Below are positions 34,601 through 42,530 of a DNA stretch of 64,000 nucleotides, one piece after another. A model generated the notes under the pieces. The model was not told the origin of the DNA and made no database searches. It saw nothing but the letters and a program-made list of their open reading frames with translations. Source of the stretch: an uncultured Bacteroidales bacterium (lineage in GTDB: Bacteria > Bacteroidota > Bacteroidia > Bacteroidales > Paludibacteraceae); NCBI GenBank assembly GCA_902798965.1, contig CADBYS010000012.1, positions 16,459 through 80,458 of the forward strand, given 5' to 3'. The first letter of the stretch is position 1; each line of letters starts with the position of its first letter. Position numbers and translations under genes: made by a program.

Positions 34601-36507
34601 CGGATTACCTGCCGATGCAGGTTGACAAATACCAATTCACTTACACCTACCATGATACGGTTAACATCTATCATCTATCCCTTTGGACTCCGGGTGATAG
34701 TCTGATAACCGATAGTATCTACAAAGGTGAAAGTTATCCATTCCGCGGCAGGCAACTGACTGACGCAGGTACGTATCGCGATACTCTCCGCGGCGCAGAT
34801 ATGCACGAATGCGACAGTATCGTTACGCTGGTACTGACTTATAGGCAACCCGAGCCGCTCACTCCGCCGGAGATAGAACCTTGCGACACGGTTTGGTACC
34901 CATTCGCAGACAGCATTGCTGAGGGCGAGAAATATCTGTTCGGTTGCCAAATGTTGGATACGATAGGCACATTTACCGATACACTGCACAACGCTGCTGC
35001 CAACGGTTGCGACAGTATCGTCATACTCACGCTGACCTACAAGCAGCCCGAGCCGATAGTGATCTATGATTCCGTGCGCACCTATGTATATGGAGAGATA
35101 TATGATACGGTCTGCTTGGGCAACACGTATATGATTGCCGACAGGATCTATACCGTAGAGGCAGAGATGGCGGTAAGCGACACCCTGACGGATTACCTGC
35201 CGATGCGCGTGGATGAGGAACTGCATCAGCATATCTATACGGATTCCGTGACGACCTATTACCTGTCAGTATGGCTGCCGAGCGACAGCACCGTACAAGA
35301 CAGTATCATCTTAGGCGATTCGTACGTGTTTGGTACGGACACGATCACTCCGAGCGAGTTGGGTGAGCTTATCCGGTACGACACCCTGCCTAACGCTCAC
35401 GGCTGCGACAGTATCGTAACGATGGAGTTGAAGGTACTGGAGGTATTCACCATCCGCGAATATGTCTATGCCGCCAAGCAAGATACACTGTGCAAGGGCG
35501 ATAGTTACACCTACGGCGAGCACTCACTGACCCTGAGCGGCGACACGGTGGTAAGCGATACGGTAGTTGCGGTACGCGTAGTTGAGGACGAGGAGCAGCA
35601 CACCGTCACCTACACAGATTCGGTGACTACCCACACCCTGTATGTATGGCACAATGAGCTGAACATCAACATCGGCGAGCTGAACTGGGGTTATGCCTTC
35701 TGCGGCACTCCGTATAGCGGCGACACCGCAGTACTGCAAACATTGCGCGAGGCGATAGAAGCAGACGAACTGTTCCAAAGCGACACAACGATCCGTGTGC
35801 TATACAAGGACAGTACAGGCAACTATGTGCCCTACACCGGCAGCGAGATTGCAGCCACCATGGATGAGTTGTCGCTGCGCATAGAGGTAAGCAATGCCTG
35901 CGGCATACTGCGCTACGACACAACATTAGTCATAGCACAGCCCGACTACGAGAAAGGCGTTGAGTTCACCGATATGCCTGCCGTATCGAAGTACAACGAC
36001 TGGCTGCTGATGGTTGATCTGGATTCGCTGAACAACTACTACGGCCTGTATCCCGAGCCCGACAGCGTGCGCTGGTATCGCATTGTGGGCGATGAGATAG
36101 ATATATCGGCGGATGAGTTGGTAGGCACAGGTTACTACTACACCGACGACCGTCATCTGGTAGGTAAGTACTACGCTATCATCTCGATGCCCGAAACCCG
36201 CGACGAGTGCGGCGGCACATGGAGCACACGCGTGCTCGTTCATTCGCCGGCTAACGCACCGCTATTGCTCGCGCCGAACATCGGCAAGCCGGGCAAGCCG
36301 ATGAGTCTGTACAACCTGATTGCCGACCTGCCGACCACCCTAAGCATATACAACGCTGAGGGAATACAGCTGCTGACGTGGACGCACACCAGCGATGGAA
36401 CGAAAGCCGCAGCTGTGCCGACCCAAGGATTGCAGTCGGGCGTTTACCTGCTATACGTAAGCAACGCCGAGCAGCGGGAAGCTATACGATTCATCATTCG
36501 ACAATAG
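31675..36507 (+). CDS. Giant secreted protein with twelve CDS-motif repeats
   Basis: A 1610-residue exported protein with an N-terminal signal (LLMNMLCLLPMMAVD). The body is built of two alternating modules. The short one reads about DSIYEGExYLFGCKxL-(T/I)-x-(A/T)G-x-Y-x-DTL ending in GCDSI(V/I)TL(T/H)L, and twelve (G/E)CDS copies are present. The longer one, YDS(V/I)R then GExxDTxCxG, SGKxxT, FxDTL, and YxDT(V/I)xxYxxxVW, appears between them from about residue 300. Regular single Cys pairs per module suggest disulfide-stabilised beta domains. The last 70 residues (TLSIYNAEGIQLLTWTH, QSGVYLLYVSN) form a type IX sorting-like domain. It is probably a surface fibre or adhesin. It is coupled to the barrel gene 12 bases downstream. 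Confidence 0.82.
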   Translation: MRRRYLRYITLLMNMLCLLPMMAVDITIRTDEASPVRFVYGCQVFTHSGTYTNVEYEGELRTLNLRFECNKSYSSLSQTIELGQDALFGCKVIHPEVAGVSTYYDTLVNSKGCDSIVTLTLTAVEPPACAVVHSAIEGSIYEGDTFLFGCKVLTEAGTYHDTLPGAAVTGCDSIVTLTLTVVEPPACEDVHYAYEDSIYEGEKYLFGCKVLIEAGEYKDTLSGAAVTGCDSIVTLTLSYKTPLPLCEDVYYAYEDSIYEGEKYLFGCKVLTEAGEYKDTLLNGSANGCDSIVTLTLKIMTIVYDSVRQAHYGEVAETFCKGTSITTVSGKELTVNGALVFNDTVLNFRPMETDEVNHKHIYHDTIVSYQLNVWPIAESAFEDSIYEGEKYLFGCRVIDTAGIYVDTLINGSANGCDSIVTLTLKIMPPLYDSIRQPHYGEVIETLCKGTILTTVSGNKLTVNGAMEFNDTLLNFIPMETDEVNRRHIYHDTIVTYQLDVWDEARGYMEDSIYFNETYLFHCEQLTDTGTYTHTLPGQSMHGCDSIITLHLTLRTHYDSIRIYNEGEQYDTICLGETYTSISGKRTTISGETAFSDTLSDYKEMLVDDENHIRIYYDTVVSYHISVWETAEGFATDSIYEGETYLFHCEQLTDSGTYTHVLPKQSIHGCDSTITLHLTFRTKYDSIRVYHPGDTIVTVCPGTVYTIGGKDYAVTEGLEVTDTIADFIDMETDDIHHQYIYHDSLLTYHFSLWETARGYMEDSIYFNETYLFHCEQLTDTGTYTHTLPGQSMHGCDSIITLHLTLRTYYDSVRVYVTGEQYDTVCVGEEYISIGGKLTTINGETAFSDTLTDYIDMYPDDANHHRVYTDSVVTYHISVWQPTESSIEDSIYAGQTYLFHGEQLTDTGIYVHTLRGQNMRGCDSIVTLHLKMWTPVYNTLYEYHIAELYDTVCPGAPFTAYSGKEYEIKAAQTIYDTVADYLPMQVDKYQFTYTYHDTVNIYHLSLWTPGDSLITDSIYKGESYPFRGRQLTDAGTYRDTLRGADMHECDSIVTLVLTYRQPEPLTPPEIEPCDTVWYPFADSIAEGEKYLFGCQMLDTIGTFTDTLHNAAANGCDSIVILTLTYKQPEPIVIYDSVRTYVYGEIYDTVCLGNTYMIADRIYTVEAEMAVSDTLTDYLPMRVDEELHQHIYTDSVTTYYLSVWLPSDSTVQDSIILGDSYVFGTDTITPSELGELIRYDTLPNAHGCDSIVTMELKVLEVFTIREYVYAAKQDTLCKGDSYTYGEHSLTLSGDTVVSDTVVAVRVVEDEEQHTVTYTDSVTTHTLYVWHNELNINIGELNWGYAFCGTPYSGDTAVLQTLREAIEADELFQSDTTIRVLYKDSTGNYVPYTGSEIAATMDELSLRIEVSNACGILRYDTTLVIAQPDYEKGVEFTDMPAVSKYNDWLLMVDLDSLNNYYGLYPEPDSVRWYRIVGDEIDISADELVGTGYYYTDDRHLVGKYYAIISMPETRDECGGTWSTRVLVHSPANAPLLLAPNIGKPGKPMSLYNLIADLPTTLSIYNAEGIQLLTWTHTSDGTKAAAVPTQGLQSGVYLLYVSNAEQREAIRFIIRQ

Positions 36508-36519
36508 GAGGACACCGAA

Positions 36520-38079
36520 ATGAACAAGTATATACGCATCATATTCCTGTTGTTGATAAGCCTTACGGCCTATCTGCCTGCACGTGCCGCCTTGCCTGAC
36601 GACGAGGTGGTGATAGGCCACTATGCACAGCGCGACGAGGAACTGCAAGAGATAGGCGAAGTGGCTGCCGACGACTATCAGTTCAAGGTGGGCGATACAA
36701 TCATCATCCGTAAGGAGCAGAAGACTTACCTGACGGGCGAGAATATATCGAACTGGGTATATTACGTACGCCACAGGATTGCTCAGGTTGGCGGTAAGCG
36801 ATTCCCGAACGGTGCGCTGCTGGAGGGTATCAACTCGTGGGTTGACCCCAAGAACGACCTGCTGCTGCTCGGATCTGCCGACCGAAGCGACACCGCCCTG
36901 CTGCGTGTGAACTTCGACCGCCCGTTCATCCTGGAGCGACTGCAAGAGCTGGAAGAGATGACCGAGGAGGATAAGCGGAAGATACAACAGATGGCCGAGG
37001 AGTACAACATGACCACGATGATCAACGAGGCGCGCGAGCAACATATACGCGACAGTATAGCCGCCGTGGAGCGCGCCAAGTTTGTGCGCGATAGCATATC
37101 CAAGGCAGCCGCAGCCCGGAAAGCACGCGAGAAGTTCGTGCGCGACAGCTTAGCCCGCGAGGAAGCACTGGCACTTGCCGCCAAACGTGCGCGGGAAAAA
37201 GCTATCCGCGACAGTCTGATTGCCGTGCGCAACGCCCGCCGCGACAGCTTGCAAGCCTTGTACGCCTCGCTTGCCGACAAACCCTTCAGCCGTGTAGGAA
37301 TAGGTCTGCGGGGAGGCTTGGCTTCAATGATGCAAAAGACTATGCCCGAAGCCAACGGCAAGTGGAAGATAGGTTTCGATGCCCTGCTGGATGCGCAATA
37401 CGCCTACTACTGGCGGCCGTACAACATGCCGGAGATGGGTATCATGACAGGCTTGAGCATCGGTTACGCGCGCAACGGCGTAACGGCGCAAGGCGAACGG
37501 ACATTCGACTTCACCGATGAGGACGGCGACAACGTACGCTACACCATCACAGGCGCTAACGCCGTGGAGAATGACGGATCGCTCACCATAGAGATTCCCG
37601 CGATGTTCACGATGATCATTAAGGAGCATTACTTCGTGAATGTAGGCGCACGATTCGCTATACCCGTATTCAGTCACTACAGCCAGACACTCACCGCCAC
37701 GGATATCGATGCCTGGAACATGACCAAGAACGTACATGTGCCCAACGAGATCATTACCGGCAAGGTGACCGACGACATGCTGCTGCAGAAGGCGAAAACG
37801 AACCTGTCACGGCTGAACATTATGCTGTCGGCAGAAGGCGGCTACGAACTGAAGATTCAGGATACGGAATTGGGCATCGGCGTGTATGTCGATTACAGTC
37901 TGTTTTCCATTTACCCGAACGATCCGACCGGCAAGCAACTGATAGGCATCGTGCCGCCCAGCACCGAATCGCCGGCTGTAGTAACGGTAACACCTGTCAC
38001 GGAGGCGTATGTCAAGAGGAACGGTTTAGGATTCTTTGACGCCGGTATCAAGGTGGTATATCACTTTAAGAAATTCTAA
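36520..38079 (+). CDS. Outer-membrane protein with RDS-repeat coiled coil and C-terminal barrel
   Basis: A 519-residue exported protein with a signal peptide (MNKYIRIIFLLLISLTAYLP). Residues about 45-115 form a small domain (YQFKVGDTIIIRKEQKTYL, WVYYVRHRIAQVGGKRFPNG) that recalls LysM/SH3-like cell-wall modules. Residues about 140-245 are charged and helical with repeated (V/I)RDS(I/L) spaced about 15-20 residues, a likely periplasmic coiled coil. The remainder is a beta-barrel (VGIGLRGGLASM, YFVNVGARFAIPVF, GFFDAGIKVVYHFKKF) ending in Phe. The order suggests an outer-membrane anchor that also touches peptidoglycan. The tight link to the giant gene points to a partner role, like the PorP/SprF proteins beside SprB-type adhesins, but no homology to them is claimed. 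Confidence 0.7.
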   Translation: MNKYIRIIFLLLISLTAYLPARAALPDDEVVIGHYAQRDEELQEIGEVAADDYQFKVGDTIIIRKEQKTYLTGENISNWVYYVRHRIAQVGGKRFPNGALLEGINSWVDPKNDLLLLGSADRSDTALLRVNFDRPFILERLQELEEMTEEDKRKIQQMAEEYNMTTMINEAREQHIRDSIAAVERAKFVRDSISKAAAARKAREKFVRDSLAREEALALAAKRAREKAIRDSLIAVRNARRDSLQALYASLADKPFSRVGIGLRGGLASMMQKTMPEANGKWKIGFDALLDAQYAYYWRPYNMPEMGIMTGLSIGYARNGVTAQGERTFDFTDEDGDNVRYTITGANAVENDGSLTIEIPAMFTMIIKEHYFVNVGARFAIPVFSHYSQTLTATDIDAWNMTKNVHVPNEIITGKVTDDMLLQKAKTNLSRLNIMLSAEGGYELKIQDTELGIGVYVDYSLFSIYPNDPTGKQLIGIVPPSTESPAVVTVTPVTEAYVKRNGLGFFDAGIKVVYHFKKF

Positions 38080-38082
38080 ATG

Positions 38083-38122
38083 TTAAGTTGTTAAGTCGTT
38101 AAATTGTTAAGCTGTTAAACTG
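38083..38122. repeat. Five tandem 8-bp units
   Basis: TTAAGTTG, TTAAGTCG, TTAAATTG, TTAAGCTG and TTAAACTG stand head to tail directly after the stop codon of the barrel gene. Confidence 0.9.
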
Positions 38123-38138
38123 TTACGGATGAATAAAA

Positions 38139-38166
38139 TAAGAGCCGCCTTGTGGGGCGGCTCTTA
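38139..38166. terminator. Bidirectional terminator between the barrel gene and gap
   Basis: TAAGAGCCGCC and GGCGGCTCTTA form an eleven-pair stem between convergent genes. Confidence 0.8.
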
Positions 38167-38187
38167 CTTGGGTTGTACGGGACTGAA

Positions 38188-39255
38188 TTACTTGAGCTCA
38201 GCGAGGTACTTAATGGTGCGAACCATCTGGCTGGTGTAGCTGTTCTCGTTGTCGTACCAGCTAACAACCTGTACCTGATAGGTGTCGTCGTCGATCTTGG
38301 CAACCATGGTCTGGGTAGCGTCGAAGAGCGAGCCGAAACGCATACCGATAACGTCGCTTGATACGATCTCATCCTCGGTGTAACCGAAGGACTCGGTCTG
38401 AGCAGCCTTCATAGCAGCGTTGATACCCTCTTTGGTGATGTCTTTACCCTTAACAACTGCAACCAGGATAGTGGTCGATCCGGTAGGAGTCGGAACACGC
38501 TGTGCGCTACCGATGAGCTTACCGTTCAGTTCAGGAATAACGAGACCGATAGCCTTGGCAGCACCGGTGCTGTTCGGAACGATGTTCTGAGCACCTGCGC
38601 GGCTACGACGGAGATCACCCTTACGTTGCGGGCCGTCGAGAATCATCTGGTCGCCGGTGTAAGCGTGGATGGTACTCATGATACCGCTCTGGATCGGAGC
38701 ATACTTGTGCAGAGCTGCAGCCATAGGAGCCAAGCAGTTCGTGGTGCAAGAAGCAGCAGAGATAACGGTGTCAGCCGGAGTCAGAGTCTTGTGGTTAACA
38801 TTGTAAACAATGGTGGGCAGATCGTTGCCTGCGGGAGCAGAGATAACAACTTTCTTTGCGCCAGCCTCGATGTGAGCAGAAGCCTTAGCCTTGCTGGTAT
38901 AGAAACCTGTGCACTCGAGAACAACGTCGATACCGAGCTCGCCCCAAGGCAGCTCAGCTGCATTCGGCTTAGCATAGATAGTGATCTCCTTGCCGTCAAC
39001 GATGATCGAACCCGGAGTTACAACAGTCTTACCGTCCTCTGCGAGAACAGCATCCTTATAAGCTACAGTGTGCTTACCCTCACCGAACTTGCCGGCGAAA
39101 CCACCTTGAGCGGTGTCATATTTCAGCAGGTGAGCCAACATCTTCGGGCTTGTCAAGTCGTTGATTGCAACTACCTCATAACCCTCAGCTTCAAACATCT
39201 GACGGAAAGCCAGACGACCAATACGGCCAAAGCCGTTAATAGCTACTTTTGTCAT
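38188..39255 (-). CDS. gap: Glyceraldehyde-3-phosphate dehydrogenase (type I)
   Basis: A 355-residue enzyme of glycolysis. The N-terminal NAD-binding motif is [14 protein letters not shown] and the active-site cysteine lies in [25 protein letters not shown], the substrate-binding [18 protein letters not shown] and the C-terminal [14 protein letters not shown] are all intact. The AIND motif after the first beta strand favours NAD use. It is transcribed alone from a promoter at 39369-39400 with a leader of about 110 bases. Codon use is typical of highly expressed genes in this window. Confidence 0.97.
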   Translation of the reverse strand: MTKVAINGFGRIGRLAFRQMFEAEGYEVVAINDLTSPKMLAHLLKYDTAQGGFAGKFGEGKHTVAYKDAVLAEDGKTVVTPGSIIVDGKEITIYAKPNAAELPWGELGIDVVLECTGFYTSKAKASAHIEAGAKKVVISAPAGNDLPTIVYNVNHKTLTPADTVISAASCTTNCLAPMAAALHKYAPIQSGIMSTIHAYTGDQMILDGPQRKGDLRRSRAGAQNIVPNSTGAAKAIGLVIPELNGKLIGSAQRVPTPTGSTTILVAVVKGKDITKEGINAAMKAAQTESFGYTEDEIVSSDVIGMRFGSLFDATQTMVAKIDDDTYQVQVVSWYDNENSYTSQMVRTIKYLAELK

Positions 39256-39368
39256 AGATTGTAAAATTAATTTTATTTTGGTTGTTAAATTGTGTCCAAT
39301 TATTTGGTTTTAATCGTACCAATATACTCATTGAAGAGCCGGCCAATAGCCACTACATCAAATTCGGC

Positions 39369-39400
39369 GCAAAGTTACAAAAAAAAAATGATATTTGCAA
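39369..39400 (-). promoter_or_regulatory. Bacteroidota promoter for gap
   Basis: On the minus strand TTG (39398-39400), 20 bases, TAACTTTGC (39369-39377). Confidence 0.82.
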
Positions 39401-39515
39401 GAGTTGAGGCAAAAAAAATGTCAAAAAAGTACAAAAATATCACTTTTAGTCAAAAATAGCCAAAAATTGTCAAAAATTATCGCCGAAAATGAAAAAATCA
39501 GTATCCGTGTGTCAG

Positions 39516-40619
39516 CTATTCGGTGAGCAGGTAGTCGCGCATCACTTCCTGAAACTTGGCAGCAGCCTGATCGACTTTGCCAAAGAACTCACCTCCGGAG
39601 GCATTCATGTGACCTCCACCGTGGAACACTTCGCGCGCGAGAATGTTCACCGGTCTGTCACCCTGGCTGCGGAAGGAAATCTTGGCTTTGATGTTTGCGT
39701 TGCCGGCTTCCTGTTTCTGATGCGGGGGCACTTTGTCCTCACGCATAAATACGGAATAATAGATATCTTTGATTTGCAGCGGCAGATTGACTATACCTTC
39801 CATATCGCCGGACTTGGCGTTGAAGCGATAAATTTCCCGTCGGTTAAGGGTGATGAGTGCCGCGTGGTACTCCGGGAAAATGCGCATCTTGTGATATAGG
39901 CAATAGCCCATAAGTCGCACGCGATCAACCCCGTAGGAATTGAACACCTTATCGTATATAGCATCTTTATTGATGCCCGTAGTAAGCAGCATCGCCACGA
40001 TGGAGTACATCTCCGGCTGGCACGAGTTGTAGGAGAAGTTGCCGGTATCGGTCATCATACCTGTATAGATGCAGGTGGCAAAGTCGGCATTCAGCGCCAG
40101 TTTGCCGGATTGATAAGCCAACCGAAAGACGAGTTCGCTTGCCGAAGCGCTGTCGGGGTATGCAATTTGATGAGGGCAAGAAGCAGATACCGACGACAAG
40201 TGGTGGTCGATGATAAGCAGCGAATACTTGTGTTCCTCTTGCTGCGCGCGTTCAAAGCGCTCAGCCAGCACACCGCTCATCGATGCCACACGCGTTGCTT
40301 CCGCCAGATCGGTGCAGATAACCAGATCGGCCTCACGCAGCGTGCGCTCTGCCAACTCGGGTTGCTGCTCGGCTTGGATCATATGTTCCGCTCCGGGCAT
40401 CCACGACAAGAAGTCAGCATACAGGGTTGGCACAATATTTGCTACGTTCGTCTTGCCAAGCGACAAGAGGAAGTAACGCATACCCAAACTGCTACCCATC
40501 GCATCACCGTCAGGGTTCTGATGGGTAATGATGGCAATGGACTCTGCATCTTTGATGCAATGAGCTGCAAAATCCATCTGAAGTGACGAAATCTTGTCAG
40601 AAAGTATCATTGATTTCAT
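39516..40619 (-). CDS. nrnA: DHH/DHHA1 phosphoesterase, NrnA-like (oligoribonuclease/pAp phosphatase)
   Basis: A 367-residue phosphoesterase. DHH-family motifs are visible: HQNPDGDAMGSSLG, CTDLAEA, LIIDHHLS and TGMMTDTGNF, with the C-terminal DHHA1 motif VFHGGGHMNASGGEF. Proteins of this type cut 2-5-mer RNA and remove phosphate from 3'-phosphoadenosine 5'-phosphate. It is transcribed left from a promoter overlapping that of the divergent SurA-like gene. The start MKSMILSDKI is preferred; the second Met (residue 4) is possible. Confidence 0.88.
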   Translation of the reverse strand: MKSMILSDKISSLQMDFAAHCIKDAESIAIITHQNPDGDAMGSSLGMRYFLLSLGKTNVANIVPTLYADFLSWMPGAEHMIQAEQQPELAERTLREADLVICTDLAEATRVASMSGVLAERFERAQQEEHKYSLLIIDHHLSSVSASCPHQIAYPDSASASELVFRLAYQSGKLALNADFATCIYTGMMTDTGNFSYNSCQPEMYSIVAMLLTTGINKDAIYDKVFNSYGVDRVRLMGYCLYHKMRIFPEYHAALITLNRREIYRFNAKSGDMEGIVNLPLQIKDIYYSVFMREDKVPPHQKQEAGNANIKAKISFRSQGDRPVNILAREVFHGGGHMNASGGEFFGKVDQAAAKFQEVMRDYLLTE

Positions 40620-40649
40620 AAAAAACTACTTGTTTGTTAAAATTTGCTA

Positions 40650-40680
40650 CAAAGATACGTTTTTTTTTGCAAATATCAAA
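40650..40680 (-). promoter_or_regulatory. Bacteroidota promoter for the nrnA-like gene
   Basis: On the minus strand TTTG (40677-40680), 19 bases, TATCTTTG (40650-40657). It overlaps the opposite promoter at 40666-40697. Confidence 0.75.
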
Positions 40681-40697
40681 ATTTTTTTGTAACTTTG
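40666..40697 (+). promoter_or_regulatory. Bacteroidota promoter for the SurA-like gene
   Basis: TTTG at 40666-40669, 20 bases, TAACTTTG at 40690-40697; the start codon is at 40742. The two -33 regions interlock with those of the minus-strand promoter. Confidence 0.8.
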
Positions 40698-40741
40698 TGG
40701 CGTATTATGTGCATTTTTGTAAAAATATAAAAAATCAAGAT

Positions 40742-42517
40742 ATGAAAAGAAGCATTTTTACACTAATTATGGCACTTTGTGTGGCTGGAATATTTGCCCA
40801 AGAGGACAAGGTGCTGATGACAATCGACGGCAAACCGGTTATGCTGTCGGAGTTTGAGTACATTTATCAAAAGAACAGCCAGGAGGCAGCCGGCAGCCAA
40901 AAGTCGATGGAGGAGTATCTGGACTTGTTCGTGAACTTCAAGCTGAAGGTTACGGAGGCAGAGCGCCGCGGTATTGATACCACGGAAGCGTTCATCAAGG
41001 AGCTGAAGGGGTATCGTGCCCAAGCTACGCCGAAGTACCTGACGGACAACGATGCACTGGAAGCGCTGTTGCTGCGCACCTATCAGTGGTCGTGCAAGGA
41101 CAGACGTGTTGCCCATATCGCCATCGAGTGCCCGATGAGTGCGGACTCTGCTACCGTAGAGCAGGCACTTGCACGTATTCAAGATGCACGCGAGCGCGTG
41201 ACCACCGGCAAGAAAGTTGTGACCGGCAAGGGCAAGAAGCAGAAGACAACCTTCAAGCCGAAAGAGGACTTCAAGACAGTGGCACTGGAAGTATCCACTG
41301 ACCCGAGCATCAAGGAGACAGAAGGCGAACTGGGCTGGATCAGTCCTTTCCGCTTCGTCTATCCGTTCGAGAAAGCTGTATATACTACCCCCGTCGGTGA
41401 GGTGACGGAGATCTTCCGCAGCCCGTACGGCTTCCATATCGCTCTGGTGGAAGAGGAGCGTGAGCACGAGGAGATTCAGGCTTCGCACATCATGAAGGCC
41501 ACTCCGCGCGGTGACAGCCTGGCAGCCGAGCGCGCCAAGGTGGAGATCGACTCCATCTACGAGCTGGTGATGCAACCCGATGCCCGATTCGACGAACTGG
41601 CACGTAACCTGTCGGACGACAAGGGATCGGCTATGCGTGGCGGCAGCCTTGGCTGGTTCGGTCACGGAGCGATGGTTAAGCCTTTTGAAGACGCAGTGTT
41701 CGGCCTCAAGAACGTAGGCGACATCACCAAACCCTTCCAATCGCGCTTCGGCTGGCACATAGCCAAACTCGACGGCAAGCGCGGCACGCTGCCCTACGAG
41801 GAAAAGAAAGATGAACTGAAAAAACGCGTTCAACGTGACGAGCGCTTCCAGGAGGTAAAGCAGAGCTTTATCGACAAGACGCGCGCCGAGTACAACCTGC
41901 CCGCCGATATGCCCGAAGCAGAAGTGATGGAGTATGCCGATGCTCATCTGGAGGAGAAGTATCCCGAGTTGGCACGTCTGGTTAAGGAGTACCACGACGG
42001 TATATTGCTGTTCGACGTATCGCTGGAGGAGGTATGGGATAAAGCTGCCAAAGATACGGCAGGCTTGGAGGCATACTTTGCTCAGCACAAGAAAGAGTAC
42101 ACATGGGATGAGCCGCGCTTCAAGGGTATCGTGGTATATTGCAAGGACAAGAACACCCTGAAAGCCGCACAAAGCATCATCAAGCAAGCTCAGAAAGACT
42201 CCATCAACAGCTACATCAAGCGTCTGAACACCGACAGCGTGACCTACGTACGCATGGAGCAAGGATTGTGGCTGAAAGGCAGAAACGGCGCGATTGACAA
42301 GTTCGGCTTCAAGGACAAGAAAGCCGAGTACAAGGAGGATGAGAAGTTCCCGCTCGTGTACGTACAAGGCAAGGTGCTCAAGGCTGCCGAAGTATATACC
42401 GACGACCGCAACAAGGTAACCAGCGATTACCAGGAGTACCTGGATGCCAAGTGGATTGAGGCACTGAAAGCCAAATATCCGGTGGTAATCTACCGCGATG
42501 TACTGCCTAAAGAGTAA
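40742..42517 (+). CDS. Periplasmic peptidyl-prolyl isomerase, SurA/PpiC type
   Basis: A 591-residue exported chaperone (signal MKRSIFTLIMALCVAGIFAQ). After an N-terminal helical segment there are two parvulin domains. The first spans about residues 120-240 (VAHIAIECPMS, GELGWISPFRFVYPFEKAVY, FRSPYGFHIALVEEE). The second spans about 245-345 (IQASHIMKATPRGDS, GGSLGWFGHGAMVKPFEDAVF, FQSRFGWHIAKLDG). A third, degenerate region follows near 445-560. Role: folding of outer-membrane proteins in the periplasm. It begins a long plus-strand gene run and lies 13 bases before gldG. The preceding in-frame sequence lies within the promoter, so the start at 40742 is firm. Confidence 0.9.
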   Translation: MKRSIFTLIMALCVAGIFAQEDKVLMTIDGKPVMLSEFEYIYQKNSQEAAGSQKSMEEYLDLFVNFKLKVTEAERRGIDTTEAFIKELKGYRAQATPKYLTDNDALEALLLRTYQWSCKDRRVAHIAIECPMSADSATVEQALARIQDARERVTTGKKVVTGKGKKQKTTFKPKEDFKTVALEVSTDPSIKETEGELGWISPFRFVYPFEKAVYTTPVGEVTEIFRSPYGFHIALVEEEREHEEIQASHIMKATPRGDSLAAERAKVEIDSIYELVMQPDARFDELARNLSDDKGSAMRGGSLGWFGHGAMVKPFEDAVFGLKNVGDITKPFQSRFGWHIAKLDGKRGTLPYEEKKDELKKRVQRDERFQEVKQSFIDKTRAEYNLPADMPEAEVMEYADAHLEEKYPELARLVKEYHDGILLFDVSLEEVWDKAAKDTAGLEAYFAQHKKEYTWDEPRFKGIVVYCKDKNTLKAAQSIIKQAQKDSINSYIKRLNTDSVTYVRMEQGLWLKGRNGAIDKFGFKDKKAEYKEDEKFPLVYVQGKVLKAAEVYTDDRNKVTSDYQEYLDAKWIEALKAKYPVVIYRDVLPKE

Positions 42518-42530
42518 CATTCGGTAAGCG

